Shown here: positions 1 through 7,726 of the stretch, piece after piece
Position numbering within the stretch: the stretch's first letter is position 1
How the letters are laid out: every line of letters begins with the position of its first letter
DNA from: Candidatus Alistipes faecavium
Lineage (GTDB): Bacteria; Bacteroidota; Bacteroidia; Bacteroidales; Rikenellaceae
DNA: 64,000 nt
NCBI GenBank assembly: GCA_019118605.1
Contig: DWYP01000010.1
Coordinates: 38,832-102,831 of the forward strand
Direction of reading: 5' to 3'
Notes under the pieces: generated by a model
Told to the model about the DNA's origin: nothing
Seen by the model: only the letters and a program-made list of their open reading frames with translations
The model's database searches: none
Translations under genes and position numbers: made by a program

Positions 1-43
1 TATTTTGTGCGTATAAGAAGGATTCCGTCTTTGCGCAAAACGA

Positions 44-238
44 GGGCTGATTCGGGATGAGTTTCTTTTCGCCCTCTAAATCCCGCCTCTTAGGCGGGTG
101 GATGGCGAAAGAGGCTTTCGGAATCTCTTCAAACCCTCCTTCGCCGCCCTAAAACCGGCTTCTTAAGCCGGGGCGCAGAACGGGGTCTGATTCGTGATGT
201 GCTTCCTTTCGCCCTCTAAAACCGGCTTCTTAAGCCGG
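44..238. repeat. Tandem hairpin-bearing intergenic repeats (REP-like)
   Basis: Three short palindromes lie at 82-98, 155-171 and 222-238. Each has a 7-bp stem around a CTT loop, and the stem bases change in compensating pairs (CCCGCCT/AGGCGGG against CCGGCTT/AAGCCGG). Copies one and three are preceded by nearly the same 35 bases (a TGATTCG-GATG segment, then TTTCGCCCTCTAAA), so the unit is longer than the hairpin. On the minus strand each hairpin is followed by TTTTAG or ATTTAG, and the first lies four bases past the stop of the peptidase gene, so the array may also help end that operon. No coding function is visible. The left edge of the window may cut the array. Confidence 0.7.
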
Positions 239-242
239 CGGG

Positions 243-1448
243 TTAGCGGACGCGGAGCGTGCGGCCGATGCGCAGAATCGTCGTCGGCTTGATGCCGTTC
301 AGACGACAGATGGCCGAGACCGTCGTGCCGTACTTGATGGCCAGGGCTCCGAGCGTATCTCCCGAGCGGATCTTGTGGTAGCGCATGGCGGCCTTTTCGG
401 CGGCCTCCTTCTTGTCCTGCTCCTCGTTGGCGATCTCGTCGTCGAAATCCTGCCCGGCGTTGGAGTAGATGCTGAAGAAGGATTTTTTCAGCAGGAAGGT
501 CTCGCGGCAGAGTATGCCGTTTTTGAAGTCGATCAGCCGTTCGGGGTCGAAAGCCTGCCCGTAGTAGCGGGTTTCGAAATGCAGGTGCGGGCCTGTCGAG
601 CGACCCGTCGAGCCGCCCAGTCCGATGATGTGCCCGGCCTCGACCCACTGGTTCGGTTCCACGAGCCGCTCCGAGAGGTGGCCGTAGTAGGTTTCGAGTC
701 CGTTGTCGTGGCGTATGATGACCAGGTTGCCGTAGCCGCTGACGTATTGCGAGATGCGCACGCGGCCGCAGAAGGTCGCGTAGACCGAATCCCCGGTTTT
801 GAGCGGGAGGTCGACACCCTGGTGACGTCGACCGCGGCGCGGCCCGTACTTGCCCCGGGGGTTCACGGCGCCCTTGTAGGGATAGTGGTAGCTCTTGGTC
901 GAGTCGATCAGGTCGATCACCACCGACTGGGGCATCGACGACATGTCGACTTTCTGGTACGGGAAGAGCGACTTCGTGTCCCAGTACTTCTCGAAGATCG
1001 TGCTGTCGCGTGCCACGGCGCGGTTGCGGACATATTTCCAGGTGTTGTTGCCGTAGAGGATGACGAAGAGCGCGTCGTTGCCCGACGAGAGGGTATCGAG
1101 AACCGTGAGGCCGTTTGTGTCGAAGGTCGATTCGATCTGCTTGCGTTCGAGGCGCAGCTGCAGGGCGGCGATGGAGTCTGCGGCGGCCTGCTCGGGATCG
1201 ACGGGTGCGGAAGCGTCGCTGCGGAGGGCGTTGCTGCGGGCCATCAGCCGCGCTTCGGCGCCGTCGAGCAGGCTTTGCAGCGAGTCGATGACGCTCTGCT
1301 GCACTCCTGTGAGCGTGCGCAGCGAGTCGGCTTCGGCCATTGCCTCGGTAGCCTGTTCCTGGAGTTTTGCCCGCGAGGGGCGCTGTTCGCGGGCCTCGGC
1401 GACGGATATCGCGGCCAGCAGGGTGAGAATCAGCACGTATCTCTTCAT
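243..1448 (-). CDS. M23 family metallopeptidase with LysM domain
   Basis: Predicted exported peptidoglycan hydrolase of 401 residues. A signal peptide (about 1-19) is followed by a charged, probably coiled-coil region (about 25-110). A lysostaphin-type M23 domain carries the zinc motif HQGVD at H209/D213 and HLH at 288-290. A C-terminal LysM module (about 357-401, starting YHKIRSGDTLGALA) should bind glycan strands. M23 enzymes cleave peptide cross-links, or act as inactive regulators when zinc ligands are missing; the ligands are present here. It is the last gene of the minus-strand run that includes D-Ala-D-Ala ligase, which fits a wall-related role. The exact bond cleaved is not evident. 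Confidence 0.9.
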   Translation of the reverse strand: MKRYVLILTLLAAISVAEAREQRPSRAKLQEQATEAMAEADSLRTLTGVQQSVIDSLQSLLDGAEARLMARSNALRSDASAPVDPEQAAADSIAALQLRLERKQIESTFDTNGLTVLDTLSSGNDALFVILYGNNTWKYVRNRAVARDSTIFEKYWDTKSLFPYQKVDMSSMPQSVVIDLIDSTKSYHYPYKGAVNPRGKYGPRRGRRHQGVDLPLKTGDSVYATFCGRVRISQYVSGYGNLVIIRHDNGLETYYGHLSERLVEPNQWVEAGHIIGLGGSTGRSTGPHLHFETRYYGQAFDPERLIDFKNGILCRETFLLKKSFFSIYSNAGQDFDDEIANEEQDKKEAAEKAAMRYHKIRSGDTLGALAIKYGTTVSAICRLNGIKPTTILRIGRTLRVR

Positions 1449-1491
1449 TGTTCCTTCTGCTTTGTTCGATTTAATTGTTCCATTTTAATTT

Positions 1492-2061
1492 TTAACCCTT
1501 CATCAGCTCTTCGGCGGCCTCGAGGGCGCGGTAAAACTCCTCTCCGAAGCGGCGGATGATCGGCTCGCGCAGAGCCTTGTAGACCGGGATGCCGAGCTTC
1601 GCTCCGCACTTCCGGGCCGGTTCGCACACCGACCAGCGGTGGTAGTTCAGCCCGACGGTTCCGTTCGAGAAGCGCATCAGGCGGATCGGATAGAGGTGGC
1701 ACGAGATCGGCTTGCGGAAGGACGTGCGGCCCTCGCGCCACGCCTTTTCGATGGCGCAGTACGTCACGCCGTGCTCCTCGCAGGCATAGGCGCACTGGGC
1801 GCCGCCGACGAGCGGCGTGGTGAGGTCTCCGTCGTCGTCCACGACCATGAAACCCTGGCGTTCGACGGCCTCGATGCCCTCCGGGGGCATGTAGGGACGG
1901 TAGTTGGGGTATTCGCGGCGGAGGATCTCCACCTCGTCGGCCTCGAGCGGCGCCCCGGCATTTCCCTCGACGCAGCAGATGCCCTTGCACTGCGCCAGGT
2001 CGCAGGCGAAGCACTCGCGCAGCAGGTCGGCGCTCACGATCTTGTCGTCGATCTCGATCAT
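1492..2061 (-). CDS. DUF3109 family cysteine-rich protein
   Basis: A 189-residue cytosolic protein without signal peptide, matching the DUF3109 (YkgJ-like) pattern. It has an N-terminal Cys cluster (FACDLAQCKGICC, about residues 18-30) and further cysteines at AQCAYACE, TYCAIEK, ISCHLYP, SVCEPARKCG. Such spacing suggests zinc or an iron-sulfur cluster, but no activity is established for the family. The chosen ATG at 2061 overlaps the stop of ddl by four bases (ATGA), so the two genes are probably translationally coupled. Upstream in-frame sequence is an unrelated shadow of ddl. Confidence 0.85.
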   Translation of the reverse strand: MIEIDDKIVSADLLRECFACDLAQCKGICCVEGNAGAPLEADEVEILRREYPNYRPYMPPEGIEAVERQGFMVVDDDGDLTTPLVGGAQCAYACEEHGVTYCAIEKAWREGRTSFRKPISCHLYPIRLMRFSNGTVGLNYHRWSVCEPARKCGAKLGIPVYKALREPIIRRFGEEFYRALEAAEELMKG

Positions 2062-3041
2062 TTGCGGCACGTGTCGGCGATAATCAGGTCGTAGAGCTCC
2101 CCGAGCGAGAGGCCCATCTCGCGGGCCTGCTTCGGGACGATGCTCCCGGCGCTCATGCCCGGGATGGAGTTGAGCTCGATGAAATAGGGCGTTCCCTCGG
2201 GCGTTACGATGAAATCGACCCTGACGACGCCCGAGCAGCGGCACAGCCGGTACGCCTCGCGGGTCATGCGGTTGAGCTCGGCGCGCACCTCGTCGGGAAT
2301 CGGTGCCGGGGTGATCTCCTCGGAACGTCCGGCGGTGTATTTGGCCTCGTAGTCGAAGAAGTCGTTCTTCGGGACGATCTCCGTGACGGGGAAGATGTAC
2401 TCCTTTTGTCGTGTGACGAGGATCCCGCACCCCATCTCGCGGCCCGTGATGCACTCCTCGACGAGGATCTCGTCTCCCTGAGCGAACGCCGCGTCGATGG
2501 CCGCGGGCAGCTCCCCGGCCGTGCGGACCTTCGTCACGCCGAACGACGATCCGTTGGCGTTGGGCTTCACGAAGAGCGGCAGCCCCAGCTCGGCGACGAT
2601 CTCCCCGGCATCCCACGCTTCGCCGCGGCGCAGGAAGCGTTCGCGCGCGAGGTTCACGTGCCCGGCGAGCGTGCGCTTGGTGGTGATCTTGTCGAAGGTC
2701 ACCACCGACGAGACCATCGAGCACGACGAATAGGGAATTCCCATCATGTCGAGGTATCCCTGCAGGCGCCCGTCCTCGCCCGGGGTGCCGTGGATGAGGA
2801 TCAGTGCGTAGTCGAAGCATTTGTGCTCGCCGTCGACCGTCACCGAGAAGTCGTTCCTGTCGACCTGCCACTGCCGCCCGTCGGGGGTCGTGCAGTGCCA
2901 GTCGCGGTGGTGGAGGTCGATGACCGTGATGTCGTATTTCGTGTGGTCGAGCGCCGCTTCGATCTGTGCGGCGCTCTGAAGGGCGATCTCCCGCTCCGGG
3001 GAGTCGCCGCCCGCCAGGAGGGCGATCTTCAGTCGTGTCAT
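2058..3041 (-). CDS. ddl: D-alanine--D-alanine ligase
   Basis: ATP-dependent cytosolic ligase that makes D-Ala-D-Ala for peptidoglycan precursors. The 327 residues include the N-terminal GGDSPEREIAL motif, the ATP-grasp core (FVKPNANGSSFGV), the acidic segment ILVEECITGREM and the metal-binding end VRVDFIVTPEG...FIELNSIPGM. The length is normal for the family. The start at 3041 sits two bases downstream of the nadD stop, and the stop overlaps the DUF3109 start. In-frame sequence upstream of this ATG translates into an Arg/Pro-rich shadow of nadD and was discarded. Confidence 0.95.
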   Translation of the reverse strand: MTRLKIALLAGGDSPEREIALQSAAQIEAALDHTKYDITVIDLHHRDWHCTTPDGRQWQVDRNDFSVTVDGEHKCFDYALILIHGTPGEDGRLQGYLDMMGIPYSSCSMVSSVVTFDKITTKRTLAGHVNLARERFLRRGEAWDAGEIVAELGLPLFVKPNANGSSFGVTKVRTAGELPAAIDAAFAQGDEILVEECITGREMGCGILVTRQKEYIFPVTEIVPKNDFFDYEAKYTAGRSEEITPAPIPDEVRAELNRMTREAYRLCRCSGVVRVDFIVTPEGTPYFIELNSIPGMSAGSIVPKQAREMGLSLGELYDLIIADTCRK

Positions 3042-3043
3042 TT

Positions 3044-3856
3044 TCAGGGGTTGTATATGTCTTTGTATCGGAATTCGAGGATCTCGCGCACCATGTCGGC
3101 ATACTGCCGGGCTTCGACATGCCCGGCGTCGAGGCGCAGTACGGCGTTGAAGTCGTTCAGCGCCGGGCCCCAGGCCCCGGTGCGGTAATGGAGTTTTCCG
3201 CGCTCGACGAGCAGCCCGACATCGTGCGGCGCGGCGGCAAGGCGCTCGGAGAGGGCCTCGATGCGCCGTGCGGGGCTCCAGAGCCCCTTGCGGCGGATGT
3301 AGCCGAGCACCCCGGCCTCGAGCATCTGCGTCACGTCCTCGCCCCGGGAGATGCGTTCGCGGATGCAGGTCGAGGAGAAGTCGTGCAGCGGGGCACTGTC
3401 GAGCAGCGTCACGCGCCCTTCGTAGCCGCCGGTCGCGGCACCCTGCCGCGGGTAGACGTAGATCGGGTATTCGAGCAGCCGTTCGTACTCCTTCCACCCG
3501 TCGAGGCGCGCGATCTGGTCGGCGCCCATGAGGATCGAGAAGCGCATGCGGTCGCCGGCTGTCTCTTCGAGGTAGCGGAGCGTGTCGATCGTGTAGGAGG
3601 GCTTCGGGAGCAGGAACTCCACGGCCGAGGGCACGATCTTCCCGGGGTGGCGCGAGGCGGCGCAGGCTATTTCGGCCATTTCGAAGCGATCCATCTCCGG
3701 GGCGAGCTCCCCGGCCTCCTTGTAGGGGCTCCGGGGCGAGACGATGAGCACCGTGCGCTCGCACAATCCCTTGTCGAGGACATATTCCGCCAGGGCGATG
3801 TGCCCCTTGTGCACGGGGTTGAACGACCCGAAATAGAGCATGACCCGTTCTTTCAT
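3044..3856 (-). CDS. nadD: Nicotinate-nucleotide adenylyltransferase with C-terminal TPR-like extension
   Basis: NadD converts nicotinate mononucleotide and ATP to deamido-NAD. The N-terminal ~190 residues carry the nucleotidyltransferase motif GSFNPVHKGH near residue 10 and the SSTCIRERIS motif near 175. The remaining ~75 residues are not part of NadD: they contain a segment like one tetratricopeptide repeat (VERGKLHYRTGAWGPALNDF, then NAVLRLDAGHVEARQYADM) and end in FRYKDIYNP. The total of 270 residues is longer than the usual ~190-215. An alternative start is the ATG at 3841 (MLYFG). It lies between gmk and ddl with short gaps. Confidence 0.92.
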   Translation of the reverse strand: MKERVMLYFGSFNPVHKGHIALAEYVLDKGLCERTVLIVSPRSPYKEAGELAPEMDRFEMAEIACAASRHPGKIVPSAVEFLLPKPSYTIDTLRYLEETAGDRMRFSILMGADQIARLDGWKEYERLLEYPIYVYPRQGAATGGYEGRVTLLDSAPLHDFSSTCIRERISRGEDVTQMLEAGVLGYIRRKGLWSPARRIEALSERLAAAPHDVGLLVERGKLHYRTGAWGPALNDFNAVLRLDAGHVEARQYADMVREILEFRYKDIYNP

Positions 3857-3867
3857 CTCCGGTGGGT

Positions 3868-4431
3868 TTACTGGGCGATGAAACGGTCGAGGATTGCGCG
3901 GGTTCGGTCGATGGCCTCCTCGAGGAGGTCGTTGACCACCACGTGGTCGAACTCCGGGGCCTTCGTGATTTCGAATTCGGCCTTCGCGACGCGGCGTTCG
4001 ATCACCTCCGGGGCGTCGGTTCCGCGGTGCACGAGCCGGCGCCGCAGCTCCTCGACCGACGGGGGCATGATGAATACCGAGCAGGCGTCGCCGCCGAAGA
4101 TGCGCTTGAGGTTGATGCCTCCCATGACGTCGACGTCGAAGACGATCACGTGCCCCTTTTGCCAGATGCGCTCGACCTCGCTGCGCAGGGTCCCGTAACA
4201 GGTTCCGGCGTAGACCTCCTCCCACTCGACGAAACGGTCGGCGGCGACGGCCTCGCGGAACGCCTCCTGCGAGAGGAAATAGTAGTCCACGCCGTCCTGT
4301 TCCTGTCCGCGGGGAGCGCGGCTCGTCGCCGAGACCGAGAATTCGAGCTGCGGGTAGAGCTCCAGCAGGCGGTGTACGATGGTGGTCTTTCCCGACCCGC
4401 TCGGGGCGGAGAATATGAGGACTTTTCCCAT
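3868..4431 (-). CDS. gmk: Guanylate kinase
   Basis: Cytosolic enzyme phosphorylating GMP to GDP with ATP. At 187 residues it has the expected length, with the P-loop APSGSGKTT at residues 9-17, the GMP-binding segment SVSATSRAPRGQEQDGVDYYF, and VIVFDVDVMGG in the core. The end lies 11 bases before nadD; the start is ~40 bases after yicC. The yicC-gmk neighbourhood is widespread in bacteria. Confidence 0.97.
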   Translation of the reverse strand: MGKVLIFSAPSGSGKTTIVHRLLELYPQLEFSVSATSRAPRGQEQDGVDYYFLSQEAFREAVAADRFVEWEEVYAGTCYGTLRSEVERIWQKGHVIVFDVDVMGGINLKRIFGGDACSVFIMPPSVEELRRRLVHRGTDAPEVIERRVAKAEFEITKAPEFDHVVVNDLLEEAIDRTRAILDRFIAQ

Positions 4432-4474
4432 TGTCTGTCGTTAGGTATGCGGGGCCGGGCTCCGGCCCTGCGGT

Positions 4475-5359
4475 TTACAATATGTTCAGGACCTGTTCCT
4501 TGATCTTCTCGAGCTCGTCCTTCATCTTCACGACGAGGATCTGCATGTTCGACTCGTTGGACTTCGAACCGAGGGTGTTGATCTCGCGGCCCATCTCCTG
4601 GGCGATGAATCCGAGCTTGCGCCCGGCGCCCTCCTCCCCTGCGGCCACCTCGCGGAAGTAGCGGCAGTGGTTCGTCAGGCGGACTTTCTCTTCGGTGATG
4701 TCGAGCTTCTCGAGGTAGAAGATCATCTCCTGCTCGAGGCGGTTGCTGTCGACCTCGACCGGGAGCTTCGAAAGGTTGTCGAGGATGCGTGCGCGGATGT
4801 TCTCCGTGCGGGCCTTCTCGAAGGGCTCGACCTGGGCCTTGTACTGTTCGATCAGGTCTACGCGGCGCAGGAGGTCGGCGATGAGCGTGGCCCCCTCCTG
4901 CTGGCGGAATGCGTCGAGGTGCGCGGCGGCCGACTCCACGGCGGCCAGCAGTGCGGCATGCTCCTCCTCGCCGATCGCTTCGGTCTCCGTGGTCACGACG
5001 TCGGGCAGGCGCAGGAGCGCAGCCAGCGCCGCGGCATCCCATTCCTTTGTGTCGGTTTCGAGGCCTGCGGCCTTCGCCGCTTCGCGCAGCTCCCCGGCAT
5101 AGGCCGCGAACGCCTCGCGGTTGATGTGAGCGGAGGTTTCGACGGCCTGCGTCTCCACCGAGACGAAGAGGTCGACCTTGCCCCGCTGGAGGGCGCGGCT
5201 CACGAGGTTGCGGATCTCGTATTCCGACTGCCTGTACGCCGAGGGAAGGCGCAGCGAGAGATCCAGCTGTTTGGAGTTCAGCGAGCGGATCTCGACGGTG
5301 ATTTTCTTGTTCCGGAAGACGGCTTCGCCCTTCCCGAAGCCGGTCATGGATTTTACCAT
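4475..5359 (-). CDS. yicC: YicC family endoribonuclease-like protein
   Basis: The 294-residue protein begins with the hallmark MVKSMTGFGKGEA and shows the family's VEIRSLNSKQLDLSLRLP segment and the C-terminal DUF1732 region (NEDKLTNHCRYF-like, then GRKLGFIAQEMGREINTLGSK). E. coli YicC is reported as an endoribonuclease; the role in this organism is inferred. I chose the ATG at 5359 rather than 5386 because the family starts there and the -7 element at 5384-5391 overlaps the longer start. It leads the operon running through gmk, nadD, ddl and the M23 peptidase. Confidence 0.93.
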   Translation of the reverse strand: MVKSMTGFGKGEAVFRNKKITVEIRSLNSKQLDLSLRLPSAYRQSEYEIRNLVSRALQRGKVDLFVSVETQAVETSAHINREAFAAYAGELREAAKAAGLETDTKEWDAAALAALLRLPDVVTTETEAIGEEEHAALLAAVESAAAHLDAFRQQEGATLIADLLRRVDLIEQYKAQVEPFEKARTENIRARILDNLSKLPVEVDSNRLEQEMIFYLEKLDITEEKVRLTNHCRYFREVAAGEEGAGRKLGFIAQEMGREINTLGSKSNESNMQILVVKMKDELEKIKEQVLNIL

Positions 5360-5383
5360 ATGGAGACGGATGTTAAATTTCGG

Positions 5384-5391
5384 CAAAAATA
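5384..5391 (-). promoter_or_regulatory. -7 element for the yicC operon
   Basis: The minus strand reads TATTTTTG, matching Bacteroidetes TAnnTTTG, about 25 bases upstream of the chosen yicC ATG in an AT-rich gap. Confidence 0.7.
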
Positions 5392-5476
5392 ATAAAAACT
5401 CTCCAAAAAGCGTCGGCTTCGGGCTTCGGAGTGAAATTTATTTGGCCGGCGGTTGGAAATATAAAAAAATTTTATT

Positions 5477-5484
5477 TACATTTG
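5477..5484 (+). promoter_or_regulatory. -7 element for serC
   Basis: TACATTTG, with a TTGG at 5453-5456 about 20 bases upstream that fits the -33 position. A small palindrome GTTAGCTAAC follows at 5486-5495 and could be an operator or chance. Confidence 0.7.
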
Positions 5485-5532
5485 TGTTAGCTAACTAACA
5501 ACAGCGTCAGATCTTTCAAATCCTATACGAAT

Positions 5533-6606
5533 ATGAAAAAGCACAATTTCAATGCGGGACCTTCCATCCTTGCGGACGAGGTCATCGAAAAGGCGGCACA
5601 GGCGGTTCTGGACTTCAACGGCTCGGGGCTTTCGCTGCTTTCGATCTCCCACCGCACGAAGGACTTCGACAATGTGATGGCCGAGGCCGACGCACTGTTC
5701 CGTGAACTGCTCCACATCCCCGACAACTACAAGATCATCTATCTGGGAGGCGGCGCCAGCACCTATTTCTATCAGGTGCCTGCGAACTTCCTGGGCACGA
5801 AGGCGGGATATGTGAACACGGGCGTGTGGTCGAAGAAGGCCATCAAGGAGGCCAAACGTTACGGCGAGGTCGAGGTGCTGGCGACTTCGGAGGATCGGAA
5901 CTTCACCTACATCCCCAAGGGCTTTGCCATTCCCGGCGATCTGGATTATGTGCACATCACTTCGAACAATACGATCTACGGCACGGAGTACCACGAGGAT
6001 CTCGACTCCCCGGTGCCGCTGATCGCCGACATGTCGTCGGACATCCTTTCGCGTCCGGTCGACGTGACGAAATACGCCATGATCTACGGCGGCGCGCAGA
6101 AGAACCTCGCCCCCGCGGGCGTGGCCTTCGGCATCATCCGCGAGGACATGCTCGACCGCATCGTGCGGGATCTTCCGACGATGATGTCCTACCGCACGCA
6201 CGTCGAGAACAACTCGATGTTCAACACCCCGCCGGTTTTCCCGATCTACGTGCTCATGGAGACGCTTCGCTGGCTGAAGTCGATCGGGGGCGTTCCGGAG
6301 ATCTACCGCCGCAACCGGGAGAAGGCCGCGCTGCTCTACGACGAGATCGACCGCAATCCGCTCTTCCGCGGCACGGTCGAGAAGGAGGATCGCTCGCTGA
6401 TGAATATCTGCTTCGTGATGGCCGACGGTTACGAGGAGCTGGCTCCGGAGTTCCTGGAGTTCACCAAGAGCCGCGACATCGTGGGCATCAAGGGCCACCG
6501 TCTGGTGGGCGGCTTCCGCGCCTCGTGCTACAACGCCCTGCCGATCGAGAGCGTGCGCGTACTGGTGGAGTGCATGCGGGAGTTTGCCGAAAAGCACGCC
6601 AAATAA
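5533..6606 (+). CDS. serC: 3-phosphoserine aminotransferase
   Basis: PLP-dependent class V aminotransferase (357 residues) that converts 3-phosphohydroxypyruvate and glutamate to phosphoserine and 2-oxoglutarate. The start [13 protein letters not shown] is typical of SerC. The PLP lysine is K190 in [12 protein letters not shown], and the family segment [16 protein letters not shown] precedes it. The C-terminal [20 protein letters not shown] is conserved. It is followed by serA, so two of the three serine-pathway steps are encoded together; no phosphoserine phosphatase is in the window. Confidence 0.97.
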   Translation: MKKHNFNAGPSILADEVIEKAAQAVLDFNGSGLSLLSISHRTKDFDNVMAEADALFRELLHIPDNYKIIYLGGGASTYFYQVPANFLGTKAGYVNTGVWSKKAIKEAKRYGEVEVLATSEDRNFTYIPKGFAIPGDLDYVHITSNNTIYGTEYHEDLDSPVPLIADMSSDILSRPVDVTKYAMIYGGAQKNLAPAGVAFGIIREDMLDRIVRDLPTMMSYRTHVENNSMFNTPPVFPIYVLMETLRWLKSIGGVPEIYRRNREKAALLYDEIDRNPLFRGTVEKEDRSLMNICFVMADGYEELAPEFLEFTKSRDIVGIKGHRLVGGFRASCYNALPIESVRVLVECMREFAEKHAK

Positions 6607-6717
6607 ACGCCTGCCATGCCCCTCGTTACGCGTGTCCCGACCGGCTACGACGCCCTGACGGGCGAAGTGAGGGCGTGGGACATACAGGAAGTGTTGAACA
6701 TTGAAAATCCGAAAATT

Positions 6718-7641
6718 ATGAAAATACTCGTTGCAACCGAGAAGCCCTTTGCGAAGAAGGCCGTCGACGGGATCCGCGGGATCGTCGAGGCGGCGGGCTA
6801 CGAACTGGCGCTGCTCGAGAAATATACCGACAAGGGCCAGCTGCTCGAGGCCGTGGCCGATGCCGACGCGCTGATTATCCGCAGCGACAAGGTGACCGCG
6901 GAGGTGATCGCCGCAGCAAAGAACCTGCGCATCGTCGTGCGCGCCGGCGCAGGCTACGACAATGTCGACCTCGCCGCCGCTTCGGAGCGCGGCATCGTGG
7001 TGATGAACACCCCGGGCCAGAACTCCAACGCCGTGGCCGAGCTGGCCATCGCGATGATGATCTACATGTCGCGCAACCGCTTCACCCCCGGCACGGGCTC
7101 GGAGATCCAGGGCAAGACGCTCGGCATCCACGCCTACGGCAACGTCGGGAAGCTCGTCGGGCGCAAGGGCCGGGCGATGGGCATGACGGTCATCGCCTAC
7201 GACCCGTTCATTACGGACGGGGCGGTCTTCGCGGCCGACGGCGTGGAGCAGGTCTCCTCGGTCGAGGAGCTCTACAAGCGTTCCGACTTCCTTTCGCTGC
7301 ACATCCCCGCCACGCCGCAGACCGTCCGGTCGATCGGCTACGACCTGCTGATGTCGATGCCCAAGGGCGCGACGCTGGTGAACACCGCGCGCAAGGAGGT
7401 GATCGACGAGGAGGGCGTGGAACGCGCGCTTTCGGAGCGAGAGGATCTGAAGTACATCACCGACATCGCCGCGGGGAACCAGGCCGTGCTGGACGAGAAG
7501 TTCGGCAAGCGGGTCTTCGCCACGCCGAAGAAGATGGGCGCCGAGACCGCCGAGGCCAATATCAATGCGGGCCTTGCCGCGGCGCGTCAGATCGTCGACT
7601 ACCTGCAGCACGGCAACACGCGTTTCCAGGTCAACAAATAA
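6718..7641 (+). CDS. serA: D-3-phosphoglycerate dehydrogenase (short, Lys-type)
   Basis: NAD-dependent first step of serine synthesis. The 307 residues give only the substrate- and NAD-binding domains, with RAGAGYDNVD and the nucleotide fold GIHAYGNVGKLVG at about 136-148; there is no ACT or other regulatory domain, so serine feedback through ACT is not expected. Where most family members have TPHxGG with the catalytic His, this one has ATPKKMGAETAEAN (K271/K272). That resembles the Lys-type PGDH class described for Entamoeba histolytica and Bacteroidetes. I chose the ATG at 6718; the reading frame is open to 6616 but the extra 34 residues are not family-like. Confidence 0.93.
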   Translation: MKILVATEKPFAKKAVDGIRGIVEAAGYELALLEKYTDKGQLLEAVADADALIIRSDKVTAEVIAAAKNLRIVVRAGAGYDNVDLAAASERGIVVMNTPGQNSNAVAELAIAMMIYMSRNRFTPGTGSEIQGKTLGIHAYGNVGKLVGRKGRAMGMTVIAYDPFITDGAVFAADGVEQVSSVEELYKRSDFLSLHIPATPQTVRSIGYDLLMSMPKGATLVNTARKEVIDEEGVERALSEREDLKYITDIAAGNQAVLDEKFGKRVFATPKKMGAETAEANINAGLAAARQIVDYLQHGNTRFQVNK

Positions 7642-7658
7642 ACCAACCGCAAGGCGCT

Positions 7659-7703
7659 GCGGAGCCGCACCCTGAGCAGGCAGGCGGTTCCGCGGTGTTT
7701 TTC
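7659..7703 (+). terminator. Probable intrinsic terminator between serA and the DUF1015 gene
   Basis: GCGGAGCCGC pairs with GCGGTTCCGC (one G-U pair) around a 15-base loop, and a T-rich GTGTTTTTC follows. It would reduce, not necessarily abolish, read-through into the next gene. Confidence 0.55.
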
Positions 7704-7726
7704 AAAAGCTATACAACCGCATTACT

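Noticed and set aside
1..242. CRISPR array at the left edge
   Set aside because: The repeats are unequal in spacing, contain covarying hairpins and are only three; no cas genes are nearby.
6616..6717. Longer serA starting at the first in-frame ATG
   Set aside because: The added 34 residues are not family-like, while MKILVATEKPFAKKA at 6718 is the usual N-terminus.
5491..7611. A 706-codon minus-strand frame over serC and serA
   Set aside because: Shadow of two conserved genes; no recognisable motif and no promoter at its start.
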